Source of the DNA: Dipteris shenzhenensis
Lineage: Eukaryota > Polypodiophyta > Polypodiopsida > Gleicheniales
Assembly: GCA_047967505.1 (NCBI GenBank)
Contig: CM106540.1
Length of the DNA: 64,000 nucleotides
Strand: one strand, 5' to 3'
Under the pieces are notes generated by a model, which was given only the letters and a program-made list of their open reading frames with translations, had not been told where the DNA came from and made no database searches. Shown here in pieces: positions 22,830 to 32,411 of the stretch (its first letter is position 1; every line of letters begins with the position of its first letter). The position numbers and the translations under genes are program-made.

Positions 22830-24308
22830 ATGTCGGATAGCTTCAGAGAGGAAACGTCGCCTCGCCATATTGGTATAGCATATTTTACACGAAATAGAGC
22901 TCGGGTAGAGGCTGCTTCCCAAACGGATGATCTGGAGGATATCTTTCACGACCTTGATTATATTCCTAGTGGGACAAGTTCCTCTGATAATTCCCTACAT
23001 AGCCAGGAGGTGCACGAAGCAAAAACTGAGCTAGAAAGATTAATGCTATCCACTCCAACATAGGAATTACTCCAAAGAACACTTGCCACTAATATTGCAG
23101 CCAGTGTCTCTGTGACTACAAGGAAGCAATTGAATTTCAACCCTCTCCCACCACCTCCAAAGAAGAAGAAAAAGAAGCCTGTCAAAGTTCAAGTTCAAGT
23201 TCACGCTTAGCACAAAATGCAGAACGCATTAGTCACAGCTGCAAAGTTTACTGGCAAGAAAGGTCAAGACCTTGATAGCCATGTTGGGTAATTTGAGACA
23301 AGGTGGATAGCTAGTGGATTTGGACAACTGCCACATAGACTAAGAAGGAGAAATTTGCTACAACATTCAATGGTAAAGCAATTAATTGGTTTACGCAGTA
23401 TGGTATTGCACATTTTCACACTTATGATGAATTGAAGATTGCTTTCTTATGTCGTTTTAGAAAAGAGAAAACACCAGAAAACATTTTAAAAAAGCTGAGA
23501 ACAATGAAATAGAAAGATCTCATGGTTGAGGACTATTCATAGATGCTTAGAAACCTCAACAGAAGGCTAACAACAAATCAAAGACCTACCCAGGAGCAAC
23601 TGGGAGACTATTTCTGCAAAGGATTAAACAAGGAGCTGAGAACTGTAGTAGCTGGCAGGGACTAGCTTGGAGGAGCAAATGATTTTGACAATATGGTAGA
23701 AACTGCCCAGAGAGCAGAAAGAAGACTTGGTACAGCATCAAAATCCAAGAAGACAAAAAAGAAACGTCATTCACATTCAAAAATAGACTCAGAGACAGAC
23801 ACAGATAGTGAAGCAGAGGAAGATACTAAAGATGAGGAAGACGACTCATCAGAATATGATGAGGATGGTGATGAATACTCAAAGAAAAAGAAGAAAGACA
23901 AAAAGCAAAAGCTGAAAGAAAAATCCACAGCAAAAAAGACAGCAGAAAAAATCTCCAAGTTGGAGAAGATGATTAAAGACCAGCTGCAAAGCTTAAAGCC
24001 ACCCCCACAACAACAAAAGGTTCCATGTGAATTCTGCAAAAAGGACAATCACGACAAAGAAAGATGCTGGTACAACCCCAATTACAGAGGCAGAGTACTA
24101 CCTTATGTTTAGGAACAATAGAATCAAGCACCATCAATACCTGCTAATCAAATAGCAGTGGCAAGACCACCATAACAAAGATATCAAAATGCAGCTCCAA
24201 GAAGGCCGAATCAACAACCATGGGGGAACCAACAGCAAAGGCAAATGCAAGACCAAGCTTGCACCTACTGTGGTATGGATGGCCATGTGAGCTTAAGTGT
24301 GGTAAAGA
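22830..24308 (+). pseudogene. Ty3/gypsy-type gag (element 2), truncated
   Basis: The ATG at 22830 opens an acidic N-terminal region (MSDSFREETSPRHIGIAYF). Capsid-like sequence follows in broken frames (KFTGKKGQDLDSHV, LKIAFLCRFRKEKTPENIL, LGDYFCKGLNKELRTVV). An open stretch at 23693-24112 is a Lys/Glu/Asp-rich linker and the first knuckle CEFCKKDNHDKERCWYN. A second knuckle (CTYCGMDGH...ELKC, one base out of frame) sits at 24260-24302. Two CCHC knuckles after a charged linker fit retrotransposon gag. Frames are broken by stops at 23061, 23208, 23289 and others. Similarity stops at about 24308, where reverse-strand copia RNase H begins; protease and pol are missing. Confidence 0.7.
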
Positions 24309-24818
24309 TGTTTGTGGTAACACTCTTTCTCTGATGAAGTGCTCTGTGACATCAATGTGCTTTGTCTTGGAGTGATATACTGGATTCTTGGCCAATGCTT
24401 GAGCCGATTGATTATCACAGTATATTGTTGTTGGCTTTGACTTATCAAAGTAATCTGTTTCTGACAATAGTATTTTGAGCCATATAGCCTTACATGCACC
24501 TGTAGTGAGTGCTCTATATTCTGCTTTAGTCGAAGACAAAGAAATAGTTGGCTGTTTGTTTGACAACCATGATATAGCGCCTTGACCAAGGAAAAATGCA
24601 TATCCCTGTGTCGATCTCCTAGTCTCATGATCTCTAGCATAGCCACTGTCACAATATCCATGCAACCATGGATGACTTCCTCTGTATTCTATCCCAAAAT
24701 ATCTTGTACCTTTGATGTATCTCAAGACTCTTTTGGCTGCATTCCAGTGAGACTGTTTTGGATTTGCCATAAACTGTGCTAGTGAGCTTACTGCATAACA
24801 AATATTTGGTCGTGTCAT
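24144..24818 (-). pseudogene. copia 2 RNase H, 3'-truncated
   Basis: MTRPNICYAVSSLAQFMANP, HWNAAKRVLRYIKGTRYFGI, GYCDSGYARDHETRRSTQGY, SSTKAEYRAL, YCDNQSAQALAKNPVYHSKT and KHIDVTEHFIRER are all recognisable. After HFIRERV (about 24320) the frame runs into unrelated sequence, because the plus-strand gypsy gag begins there. Confidence 0.88.
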
Positions 24819-24854
24819 TGTCAGATATATAAGAGATCCAATGAGCTGCCTGTA

Positions 24855-25746
24855 CTATCTGTCATTGCTTGTAGGCTTTTCTAAATCTTTAGTAAGTTTC
24901 AAACTCTGTTCCATGGGAGTGGCTGCAATCTTGCAATCTGCCATATGAAACTTCTTTAAGAGACTGTCAACATACTTGAGCTGACTCATGAATGTGCTAT
25001 CTAAATCTCTCCATAACTCAATTACAAGATAATAGTGCATAAGTCCAAGATCTTTCATATCAAACTTTGCAGATAAGTGTTGTTTCAGTTTTCTGATGAA
25101 GCTATCCTTGCTTCCTGTGACAATCAGATCATCTACGTACAAAAGTGCAATAGTAATGTCTTCCCCTTGAACTTTGTAGTAGAGATTATTATCTGCATTG
25201 GACTTCATGTATCCTAGATTAGCAAAATACTTGTGAATTCTGCTGTACCAACTTCTGGGTGCTTGGCTTTAAGCCGTAGAGACTTTTCTTGAGATGGCAA
25301 ACCTTATTCTCCTTTCTTGGTTCAACATAACCTGCTGGTTGTTGCATGTAGACTTCCTTGTCTAGATAACCATTGAGAAATGCATTCTTGACATCGATCT
25401 AATACACATTCCATTTGTTGAGTGTCGCTAGTGATATCAAGAACCGTATGGAATCCATCTTTGCTACTGGAGCATAAATCTCATCATAGTCTTGACCATA
25501 TTGTTGTGCAAACCCTTTTGCAACTAATCTGGCTTTGTATCTCTGAATACTGCCATCTGGATTGTACTTCACTTTGTATACCCATTTGTTTGCTATGGCC
25601 TTCTTTCCTGGTGGAAGGTCGCATAATTCCCAGGTATTATTCTTATACAAAGTATCCATTTCTTCATTCATAGTAGTTTGCCATTCTGGCTGGTCTACTG
25701 CATCTTCGAAGTACACTGGCTCTTTTGTAGCCATGATGGTAGTCAT
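24855..25746 (-). pseudogene. copia 2 reverse transcriptase (one frameshift region)
   Basis: The N-terminal half at 25746-25399 reads DQPEWQTTMNEEMDTLYKNN, TWELCDLPPGKKAIANKWVY, KARLVAKGFAQQYGQDYDE and ends LNKWNVY. The C-terminal half at 25208-24855 has the catalytic LLYVDDLIVTG and KDLGLMHYYL. The 25209-25398 joint carries stops and an indel (DVKNAFLNG equivalent present but out of frame). Confidence 0.87.
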
Positions 25747-25911
25747 AAGAGCACAGTTGGTGGTTTACACCTGAATTGCTTTGCCTTTCTGAGCATATCT
25801 CAATCTGGTTGGAGGTCTGCTTTCCCTAGTAGACCGTCTAAGCTGCTATGGCTATGCTTGGGGTGTTGCTGGCAATTCTTGCTCTTCTTCATCAACCTGT
25901 TCTGTAGATGA

Positions 25912-26636
25912 CTATGAAGTCGATGCTTCTATCTCATGTGTAGGTGAGGTTTTCCATTCTAATTCCTCATCAAAGATTACATCTCTGGAGATAATGACCT
26001 TGCGGTTGATGGGATCATACAATTTGTATGCTTTGCTTTCTTCACTATAGCCAACCATGATGCATTTGCGTGACTTTGCATCCAATGTCCTGTGATGATC
26101 ATCATGTATGTGGGCATATGCTATGCAACCAAATATGCGAAGATGCCCAATATGTGGCATGTGCCAGTGAATGCTTCACAAGGAGTCATACCTTGTATTG
26201 GTTTGGTAGGAAGCCGATTAAGCAAGTAGTTGGCTGTAGCCATTGCTTCTGCCCAATACTGATTCGGAAGATGCTTTTCACTAAGCATTGCTCTAGCACT
26301 GTCTGCTAAAGTCCCATTCTTCCTTTCAGCTCTTGCATTTTGCTGAGGAGTATCTGCACATATGAATTGTCTTCTAATGCCATGATTTTTGCAAAAGTTC
26401 ATGAATGCTGAAGACATATATTCACCTCCTCTATCTAATCTCATGACCTTGATCTTTCTGCCTGTCTGGTTTTCTAGCATGGCTTTGAATTCTTGAAATT
26501 TGGAAAACACTTGAGATTTCTCTTTTAGAAAGTAGACCCAACAATATCTGCTGTAGTTGTCGATGAAGGTCAAGTAATAAAGTGAACCATTGATGTTGCA
26601 GGTCTGGGCATAACCCCATACATCTGTATGTATCAA
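25912..26636 (-). pseudogene. copia 2 integrase
   Basis: MIHTDVWGYAQTCNINGSLY gives the first catalytic Asp; MRLDRGGEYMSSAFMNFC the second; DTPQQNARAERKNGTLAD the Glu. NYLLNRLPTKPIQGMTPCEA and HLRIFGCIAYAHIHDD complete the core, and VGYSEESKAYKLYDP the C-terminal region. A frameshift at about 26130-26160 splits it, and a stop lies near 25912. Confidence 0.87.
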
Positions 26637-27734
26637 ATCAAGAATACCTCATGCACGAGAGGTACTTCTGACAAAGTTGGTTCACTTTTGTTTGCCGAAG
26701 CAGCATGCTTCACAAACCTTTCCAAGAAACAGTAGCTTCAAAATGCCAATTGCCATATTCTGATTCTTGAGATCTAACAAGTACTTGAAGTTGACATGAC
26801 CATATCTCTTGTGCCATTTTGCAGATAGTGGCATGTGTTGCAATTGAGCTGACATTGCATGCTTATCTGGTACTGTAGCTAGCATTCTATATAAGCATCC
26901 TTCCTTGACACCTTTTGCTACTCGTTGACATCTTTTGGATTTATCTCTGATAGTGCATTCATCACCGTCGAAGATGACTTTTTATTTTTGTTCAGTCATT
27001 TGACCTACTGACAAAAGGTTCTTGCTGAGCTTCAGAACATAGAGCACATCTTTCGCTAATCCTTTTGTACCACTGAAATTGTTCATAGGGATAACACCTG
27101 TCCCTTGAACTGGATTCGGTGTATTATCTACTATGTAGATGAAATTTTTCTATCCTTCTAATGGCTTCATTTTTGTGAACCATTCTTGATGATTGTCATA
27201 TGGGATGATGCACCGCTGTCGATATACCAAGGATCCTATTCCACTTGGTCGACTTGATAGCTATAATCCTCTTTGGGATTGAAATCAGTGTGTCTAGCTA
27301 CACTCTAGCTACATTGTATCAGTCTGATGCAATTCCTTGCTTGCAAGAAACATATTTTCATGTTCATTTGCAAAATGACTGTGACTAGAATGTCCACCAC
27401 GATGATTTCCTCTGCCTCGAGAATTCCCTCGATTACTGCTAGATTGACCGCCTTGGCCGTACTGCTTCTTGCAGGAATCTTCTTCATAGTGTCCAAACTT
27501 GTGATAGTAGTTCCACTGAATGTTTGAAACATTGGTGGATGCATTCCCTCGTCCTTGGAATCTTCCTCGGTTGGAATGATTTCCTCTTTGCTGATTCTGA
27601 TGTTGCTGAGGATGATGCTGATGCTGATGTTGATGCTGATTTTGATTTTGTTGCTAATGATGACCACTTTTCTGAAATGATCTACCTCCGCCTTTGCCTT
27701 TACTTTTGTCTGAAGCTATGAATTCTCAGGGGGA

Positions 27735-27873
27735 AGAGGGAGCACTCAGGAAGGGATAAGAGACACCGTATATGGTGGAGCAAAAGCTACTCTAGCTTAT
27801 TCCTCTATCATATATATATGAGTATACATGGGCACAGTACAAGTGGGTGGGCAGACTGCCCTTTACCCCAACA
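27735..27873 (-). repeat. LTR (3') of copia 3, possibly truncated, with polypurine tract 27874-27885
   Basis: Minus-strand AAGTGGGAGGT at 27885-27875 is a classic copia polypurine tract. It is followed by TGTTGGGG, the expected LTR start. The next bases contain a GGGCAG-TCT-GCCC inverted repeat. The sequence runs to about 27735, where copia 2 gag begins, so the LTR end is uncertain. Confidence 0.65.
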
Positions 27874-27964
27874 ACCTCCCACTTAAAGGCAGTGTGCCTT
27901 TAAGGGAGTATAGTACACATATAATACAATCAGCCATAGGTTGGAAAACAAGATGACTAGACTG

Positions 27965-29760
27965 TCATCCTATGCCCATTGGCACTTTACAATGTGCAAA
28001 GTGCATAGAGGATAAGCTGCTAGTAGATATCAGGTTTGCGGGATAGAAAATGACAAGTTGTAGATGCCTGTCAACCAAGATCTCATGCCAGATCTCACTG
28101 GGAGAGTGAACTCTCACCACCACATGCTCCTGTGCTAAGTCCATAGCACCCGAACTGTCACTGTGCAAAGAAAATGTCTCTGTACCACCTGTGACCATAA
28201 ACACATGCCCTACAATAGACCTCTGCTGGTCTACCCAACCTGCATCACTTGCATGCTGCTCCTGGAAGCATAAGGACCTGATGTCCACAACTGCTTCCCT
28301 ATTACCAAAATCTGCCATAATCATGCTACCAACTCCCACTGCAATGGAAGCAAGAACTGGGAGTGTAGCCCCAATGGCAAACATGTGAGAACCAAGTCTC
28401 AACACAGTCATGGATGCATGAAGTACTATGGCTGCCATATCGACCATAACTTGTTGCTCAACTGATCTGTGAATGTCAAACCTGCTGTGTTTCAAGTATG
28501 GAGCCAATACAAGCAATGGAGTACTCAATAACTTCCCCCTCTCCATATTGAAACAACCAAGTATCTGACAAACATCATCAAGACCATGCAGCTCCCACTA
28601 CAAAGCATCCCTGTCCATAAGGAACCGTATGGCAAGTAACCTCAGAAGGATAGCAACCTTCTGAATACTGAGACCATAACCTGCCTCACTGCGCATCACA
28701 TCCTGAGCTCTCATAACGGTATCAAACCTATGAAGCCAAGCTCAAGGGGATTGCTTCTGGCCATGGAGGCACTTACGAAGCAAACATATCAATGATTCCT
28801 GCCCATGCACAATATGACTCGAGTCAATAACTATAGAAACCACATCTGTCCTGGCATAACCAGCCAATGGATCATACCGGGCATCATTAGCCAAGGTATC
28901 CTCCTCACCATGCATAGCCTCATCCTCATCTGCAAGAGGCACTCCGCATCCTGGGAGCAAATTGTAACTATCCATAGAAGATGCATCAACAATCTCCATA
29001 GGAGTATAAACCTATGGAATACTCGAGACATCTGATCGTCTCTGACCAAAATCAGGAAGTAATCGTGGCTGTCCCAACTTTATAACCTATTCATCATGGG
29101 AAAAACCTCCCACTCCAAGGGATATGGGCTGCCCCTACAAAGAATTCGGAGGTATTAGTGCACTTACACCCTCCTAGAACACCACTCTCCGGCTATCCAT
29201 AGTCCTGGGCTATCTAAACATAGCATCCTCTCTGAAATAGACATTATGGCTATGTATCAACTCTCTAGTTGAAGAATCCCATAACCTTTAGTCCCTCCTA
29301 GACTCACTGTATCCAAGGAAGATACACCTCCTCGATCGGGAACCATGAGCATAAACCTCGCAGCCAAACACATGTAAATGCTCATAAAATGGTGCCCTGC
29401 CTGTCAAGAAGTCAAATGGCACTCTACCATTCAGAGATCTCCTGGGTGACCTATTAAGCAAGTATGCAGCTGTCTTACATGCCTCAGCCCAATAGCATTC
29501 GGTAAGACCTGCATATCATAGCACGCTACCAATCGTGTCCAATAGAATCCAATTTATGCCTTCTGCCAAGGCATCATGAGCAAAAAGATGAGGAGTGGTC
29601 GATCGTCCAATGGTCTAGGTGTAGACCCATCGACATACTCCCATTTGTCCTGAAGTACAAGAATGGTCTCCATTCAATATTTCCATGTACCGTAATTGGA
29701 GTTGTCTAACTTAGCAGATGCCTCCAGGTTGAGGTTGCTAGTCATAGACATGGTGCAAGG
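27965..29760 (-). pseudogene. copia 3, internally deleted (gag start fused to integrase end)
   Basis: Reading right to left, a gag N-terminus MSMTSNLNLEASAKLDN then SNYGTWKY (29748-29675) and DKWEYVDGSTPRPLD leads within about 100 bp into the integrase C-terminal region: CYWAEACKTAAYLLNRSPRR, LTGRAPFYEHLHVFGCEVYA, CIFLGYSESRRD, NVYFREDAMF (29510-29200). Knuckle, protease and integrase catalytic core are missing. A linker/early RT region follows (MEIVDASSMDSYNLLPGC, 28999), then RNase H remnants in one frame at 28546-27965 (FNMERGKLLSTPLL, ASDAGWVDQQRS, HSDSSGAMDLAQEHVVVRV, MHFAHCKVPMGIG). The RNase H stop is 80 bp before the polypurine tract. It is non-functional. Confidence 0.7.
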
Positions 29761-29864
29761 AATGTACTCAAAAGTGACGTGAAAATCTCTGTATGAATCA
29801 ACTGCAAATACACTGAATATGCCAAGTGAAATCTCTGAACCGTCGGTGAAGATAGAACTACAAT

Positions 29865-29995
29865 ATATAAAATCCAATCTGTATTACAAGGCTTGTGGCA
29901 ATGATGCCGGGAATAGCCAAGAGGCTTTACAAGGCTGAAATGATGTGCACGATGGCGTGAGATAGCCGAATATGCTTTACAATGGTGGCATGTGT
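29865..29995 (-). repeat. Dispersed repeat shared with 60340-60475
   Basis: The reverse complement of this stretch is close to 60340-60475: both contain catcgtgcacatcatttcag, ccttgtaaagcctcttggct and cattgccacaagccttgtaa. Here it lies just upstream of the copia 3 gag start. Confidence 0.85.
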
Positions 29996-30530
29996 GTGTG
30001 AAATCAAATGCTATCTGCCCACTGAAACAATCTGCAATGCCTCTGTAGTCTCTGAAGTCTGCTCACAGAACTGATGAACGTAAGGTTTCAGGTAATGTAA
30101 TGATGTGAAACCATATGTGAGCATATGGACTGACTCAGAGTAGGTAGTAGTCAGGAATTTGGGGCATGGCTTAGATTGGCAACTTGGGAAAATTCAAAGC
30201 GTCCCCTCTATGGTGATCTAGTCTACTCTGATCTAGATCTAAACCAACCGTCGATCGATGAAAGAACAACAAATAATTCCTTTTCTTTTGTTCTTTTTAA
30301 GTGATGGGTTAGATGCATCGATGTAGAGGCAAATGTGCATGAAGGAAGTGGTTTTGTCGGTGAGGCTCAAATGTGAGTGTAACTTGCACTGAAATGTGTG
30401 CGTGATGTGACGAGCACGAAGAGCACGAAAAAACGAGTGACTTTCCTTTTTGGAGCACCCTCAAATTCTTCCTGGATCAAGAGATACGACTTGATCTAAG
30501 TGGAAGGGCAAAAGGAGTGCAAATATGCTC
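29996..30530. other. Unassigned retroelement-associated DNA
   Basis: No LTR, PBS or coding motif recognised. It probably belongs to the leader of one of the reverse-strand elements. Confidence 0.3.
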
Positions 30531-30960
30531 AATGATGATGTGTCACTGTGGGTCACATGCAGTGATGATGTGGCACTGTGCCTAGCAAGAGGTGTGCTAG
30601 TGGAGCCTATGTTGGGGTGGCAGGAGTGGTCACATGAAGTGATTGTGAAGCACTGTGTGTGCCTGTAGAGGTTAGTGCTGATTGGACAGTTGAGGTGGCA
30701 CAAATGATGATGTCAACAAGGTGACATGGCATTAATGACATGGCAGATGATGTGGCTGATGAGCTAGTAGGGTGACGTGGCCTACTGATGTGGCACTGAT
30801 GTTGTGGCAAGGTGACATGGCAGCTAACGTGTCAAAGGTGATGTGGCAGCTGAGCTGGCAAGGGTGATGTGGGAGCCTCACGGGGCTATTGACGTGTCAG
30901 ATAAGGCTGACATGGCACTTGCTGATGTGCTAGTGGATAAGCTACCATGTGGCAGTCTCT
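30530..30960. repeat. Degenerate (TGAYRTGGC)n repeat
   Basis: About fifteen variants of tga(t/c)(a/g)tggc occur in about 430 bp, most spaced 12-30 bp apart, for example tgatgtggc, tgacatggc and tgacgtggc (about 30773). The reverse complement GCCACGTCA matches the core of plant bZIP sites. Confidence 0.75.
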
Positions 30961-32137
30961 TACTCACACCTTGATTAGGGAACCGTGGTTAAACCTTACC
31001 TGGGTTGGCTTGACCAACCTTATCCAAACCTCTTGAGGTGAGGATGAGAAAGCTGCCACGTGTCGCTTCGTGGGCAACCGAAATCTTGTAGATTCTGACA
31101 GAATCTCAAAGATTTCGTCTTCTTCTTCAGTTGTCTGTGGGATAATTTCATAGATCTCGTCTTGCAAATGGAGTTGATGCTGCTTGGTTGTTGCTTGCTG
31201 TTGGCTGTTGCTTGCGATCATTGGGAGGCATAGCCAGCAGCTTGATCGCTCAGACTCGGATGCTTCCTAAGAAGTTCGCGACCCTACAGCCCGCCATCCT
31301 TCCTATAGACAACCGTCGTGAGGCTCAGCCGCTTGTAGATGAAGCAGTTCGTATGCTGCTAGATGGTGGAGCAGCCCGAGGATGGAGATACTGATGCAAG
31401 ACTATGGCATCATTTGCTGAAGAAGTCAGGCAGAAGCTGGCTGTTGGAGGTCGGTCGTGCACTGTGGTAGATGTAGAGATTTCAAGCTGGGGCGTGTTGT
31501 AGGTCGGCATTGAGGCTTGTCGTAGATGGCATCGTTTAGCCTTTGGTCGCTTGGAGCAGTCGTGTGTTGGAGATGAGGTACGTTTGTTGGCTAGTACAGC
31601 AGGTCATTTGTTGGCGCTAAGGCAAAGGCTGAGCGGCCAGCGTTGTGGAGGCGTTAGGATGTGATGCAATTGGAGCTTGAGGATACATCATCGGAGATGC
31701 TGTTGTGCTATCTTCTTCAGAGCAGGTAGATTCGGTCAGAATGGAAAAACAAGAGACTTCCTCTCTCAAAACAATCTTGGAAAAAACACTCAAAGAACCT
31801 TACAGAATGAACCTTAACCACACTAAGAAAACACTCAAGGTCTCTCTCTCCTTCTTGTGGTTTTCACAACCTCTCTTCCTCTTCGAATATCTCTCACAAG
31901 GGAATGGACTCCTCTCCTTCTTACAGAAAGAATAGAAATCTCTCTCAAAAGTACTCACAAGTGTCTCACTCAAGAACTCTCGAAGGAGATGAATGGACGG
32001 AAATTCCTCTCAAAATGGGCAGAATTTCTCTATCAAAGAAGAAGTTCTCTCAACGGAAGAGAACACTCAACCTCTCAATCTCTCAATCAATCACACTCTC
32101 TCCTACGGATTGCAATGCCTTAGAGGAAGGCAAGGGC
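30961..32137 (-). other. Leader of a reverse-strand LTR retroelement
   Basis: Directly downstream (minus sense) of the PBS at 32138-32149. The first 400 bp on the minus strand are rich in TTGAGAG/GAGAGA motifs. An 85-codon frame at 31221-30964 (MIASNSQQQATTKQHQLHLQ) has no recognised domain. No gag is found before the copia 3 gag start about 2.4 kb away. Confidence 0.45.
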
Positions 32138-32149
32138 ACTCTGATACCA
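32138..32149 (-). promoter_or_regulatory. Primer-binding site (tRNA-iMet)
   Basis: Minus strand TGGTATCAGAGT follows an LTR-like CA end immediately, as in copia elements. Confidence 0.8.
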
Positions 32150-32411
32150 TGACAAAATATGAAGAGGGGAGAGGAGAAGAGTGGAGATGAGGAGAGAGGG
32201 CACAACTAGAGAGCACACCACAAATGACTAACTGTACACTAGATTTAGTTGAAAAAATAGAATATATACAAACCCATTTAGGGTTAGAATTAGGTTAGGG
32301 GATCTAACCCTTTCCTTTATAGCACTCTATAAGGTTAGTGCTATGCACATATGATCTTGTGATGGTGCTATGCACACATGATCACATGATGTTGAGCGTG
32401 AACTCTCAACA
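32150..32411 (-). repeat. 5' LTR (262 bp) of a reverse-strand retroelement
   Basis: Minus-strand sequence starts TGTTGAGAGTTCACGCTCAA and ends TTTTGTCA, abutting the PBS. A 5' inverted repeat (TGTTGAG...CTCAACA) lies inside the first 22 bp. No similar LTR is seen elsewhere in the window, and it does not match the copia 3 LTR at 27735-27873, so its element is incomplete or different. Confidence 0.7.

Larger units (their letters stand above)
24312..27730 (-). mobile_element. Ty1/copia internal fragment (copia 2), both ends missing
   Basis: Reading right to left: late gag with a knuckle-like NYYHKFGHYEED (first Cys lost) near 27510-27475 and an SRGRGNHRGG tail; protease WYIDSGASSHM near 27215; pre-integrase KWHKRYGHVNF and CFGKQK at 26885-26682; integrase 26636-25912; RT 25746-24855; RNase H 24818-24320. 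Neither LTR is attached. The left edge cuts RNase H after HFIRERV and the right edge cuts gag near ASDKSKGKGGG. Frame breaks lie near 25210-25400 and 26130-26160 and across gag-protease. It is a 3.4-kb orphan segment inserted or rearranged between other elements. Confidence 0.85.

Noticed and set aside
27965-28546. 194-codon minus-strand frame as an intact independent gene
   Set aside because: Its ends match copia RT/RNase H pieces (HSDSSGAMDLAQ, HVVVRVH) and it stops 80 bp before a polypurine tract; part of copia 3.
32150-32411. Pairing of this LTR with 27735-27873 as the two LTRs of one element
   Set aside because: Beyond the shared TGTTG start the sequences do not align, so they are from different elements.
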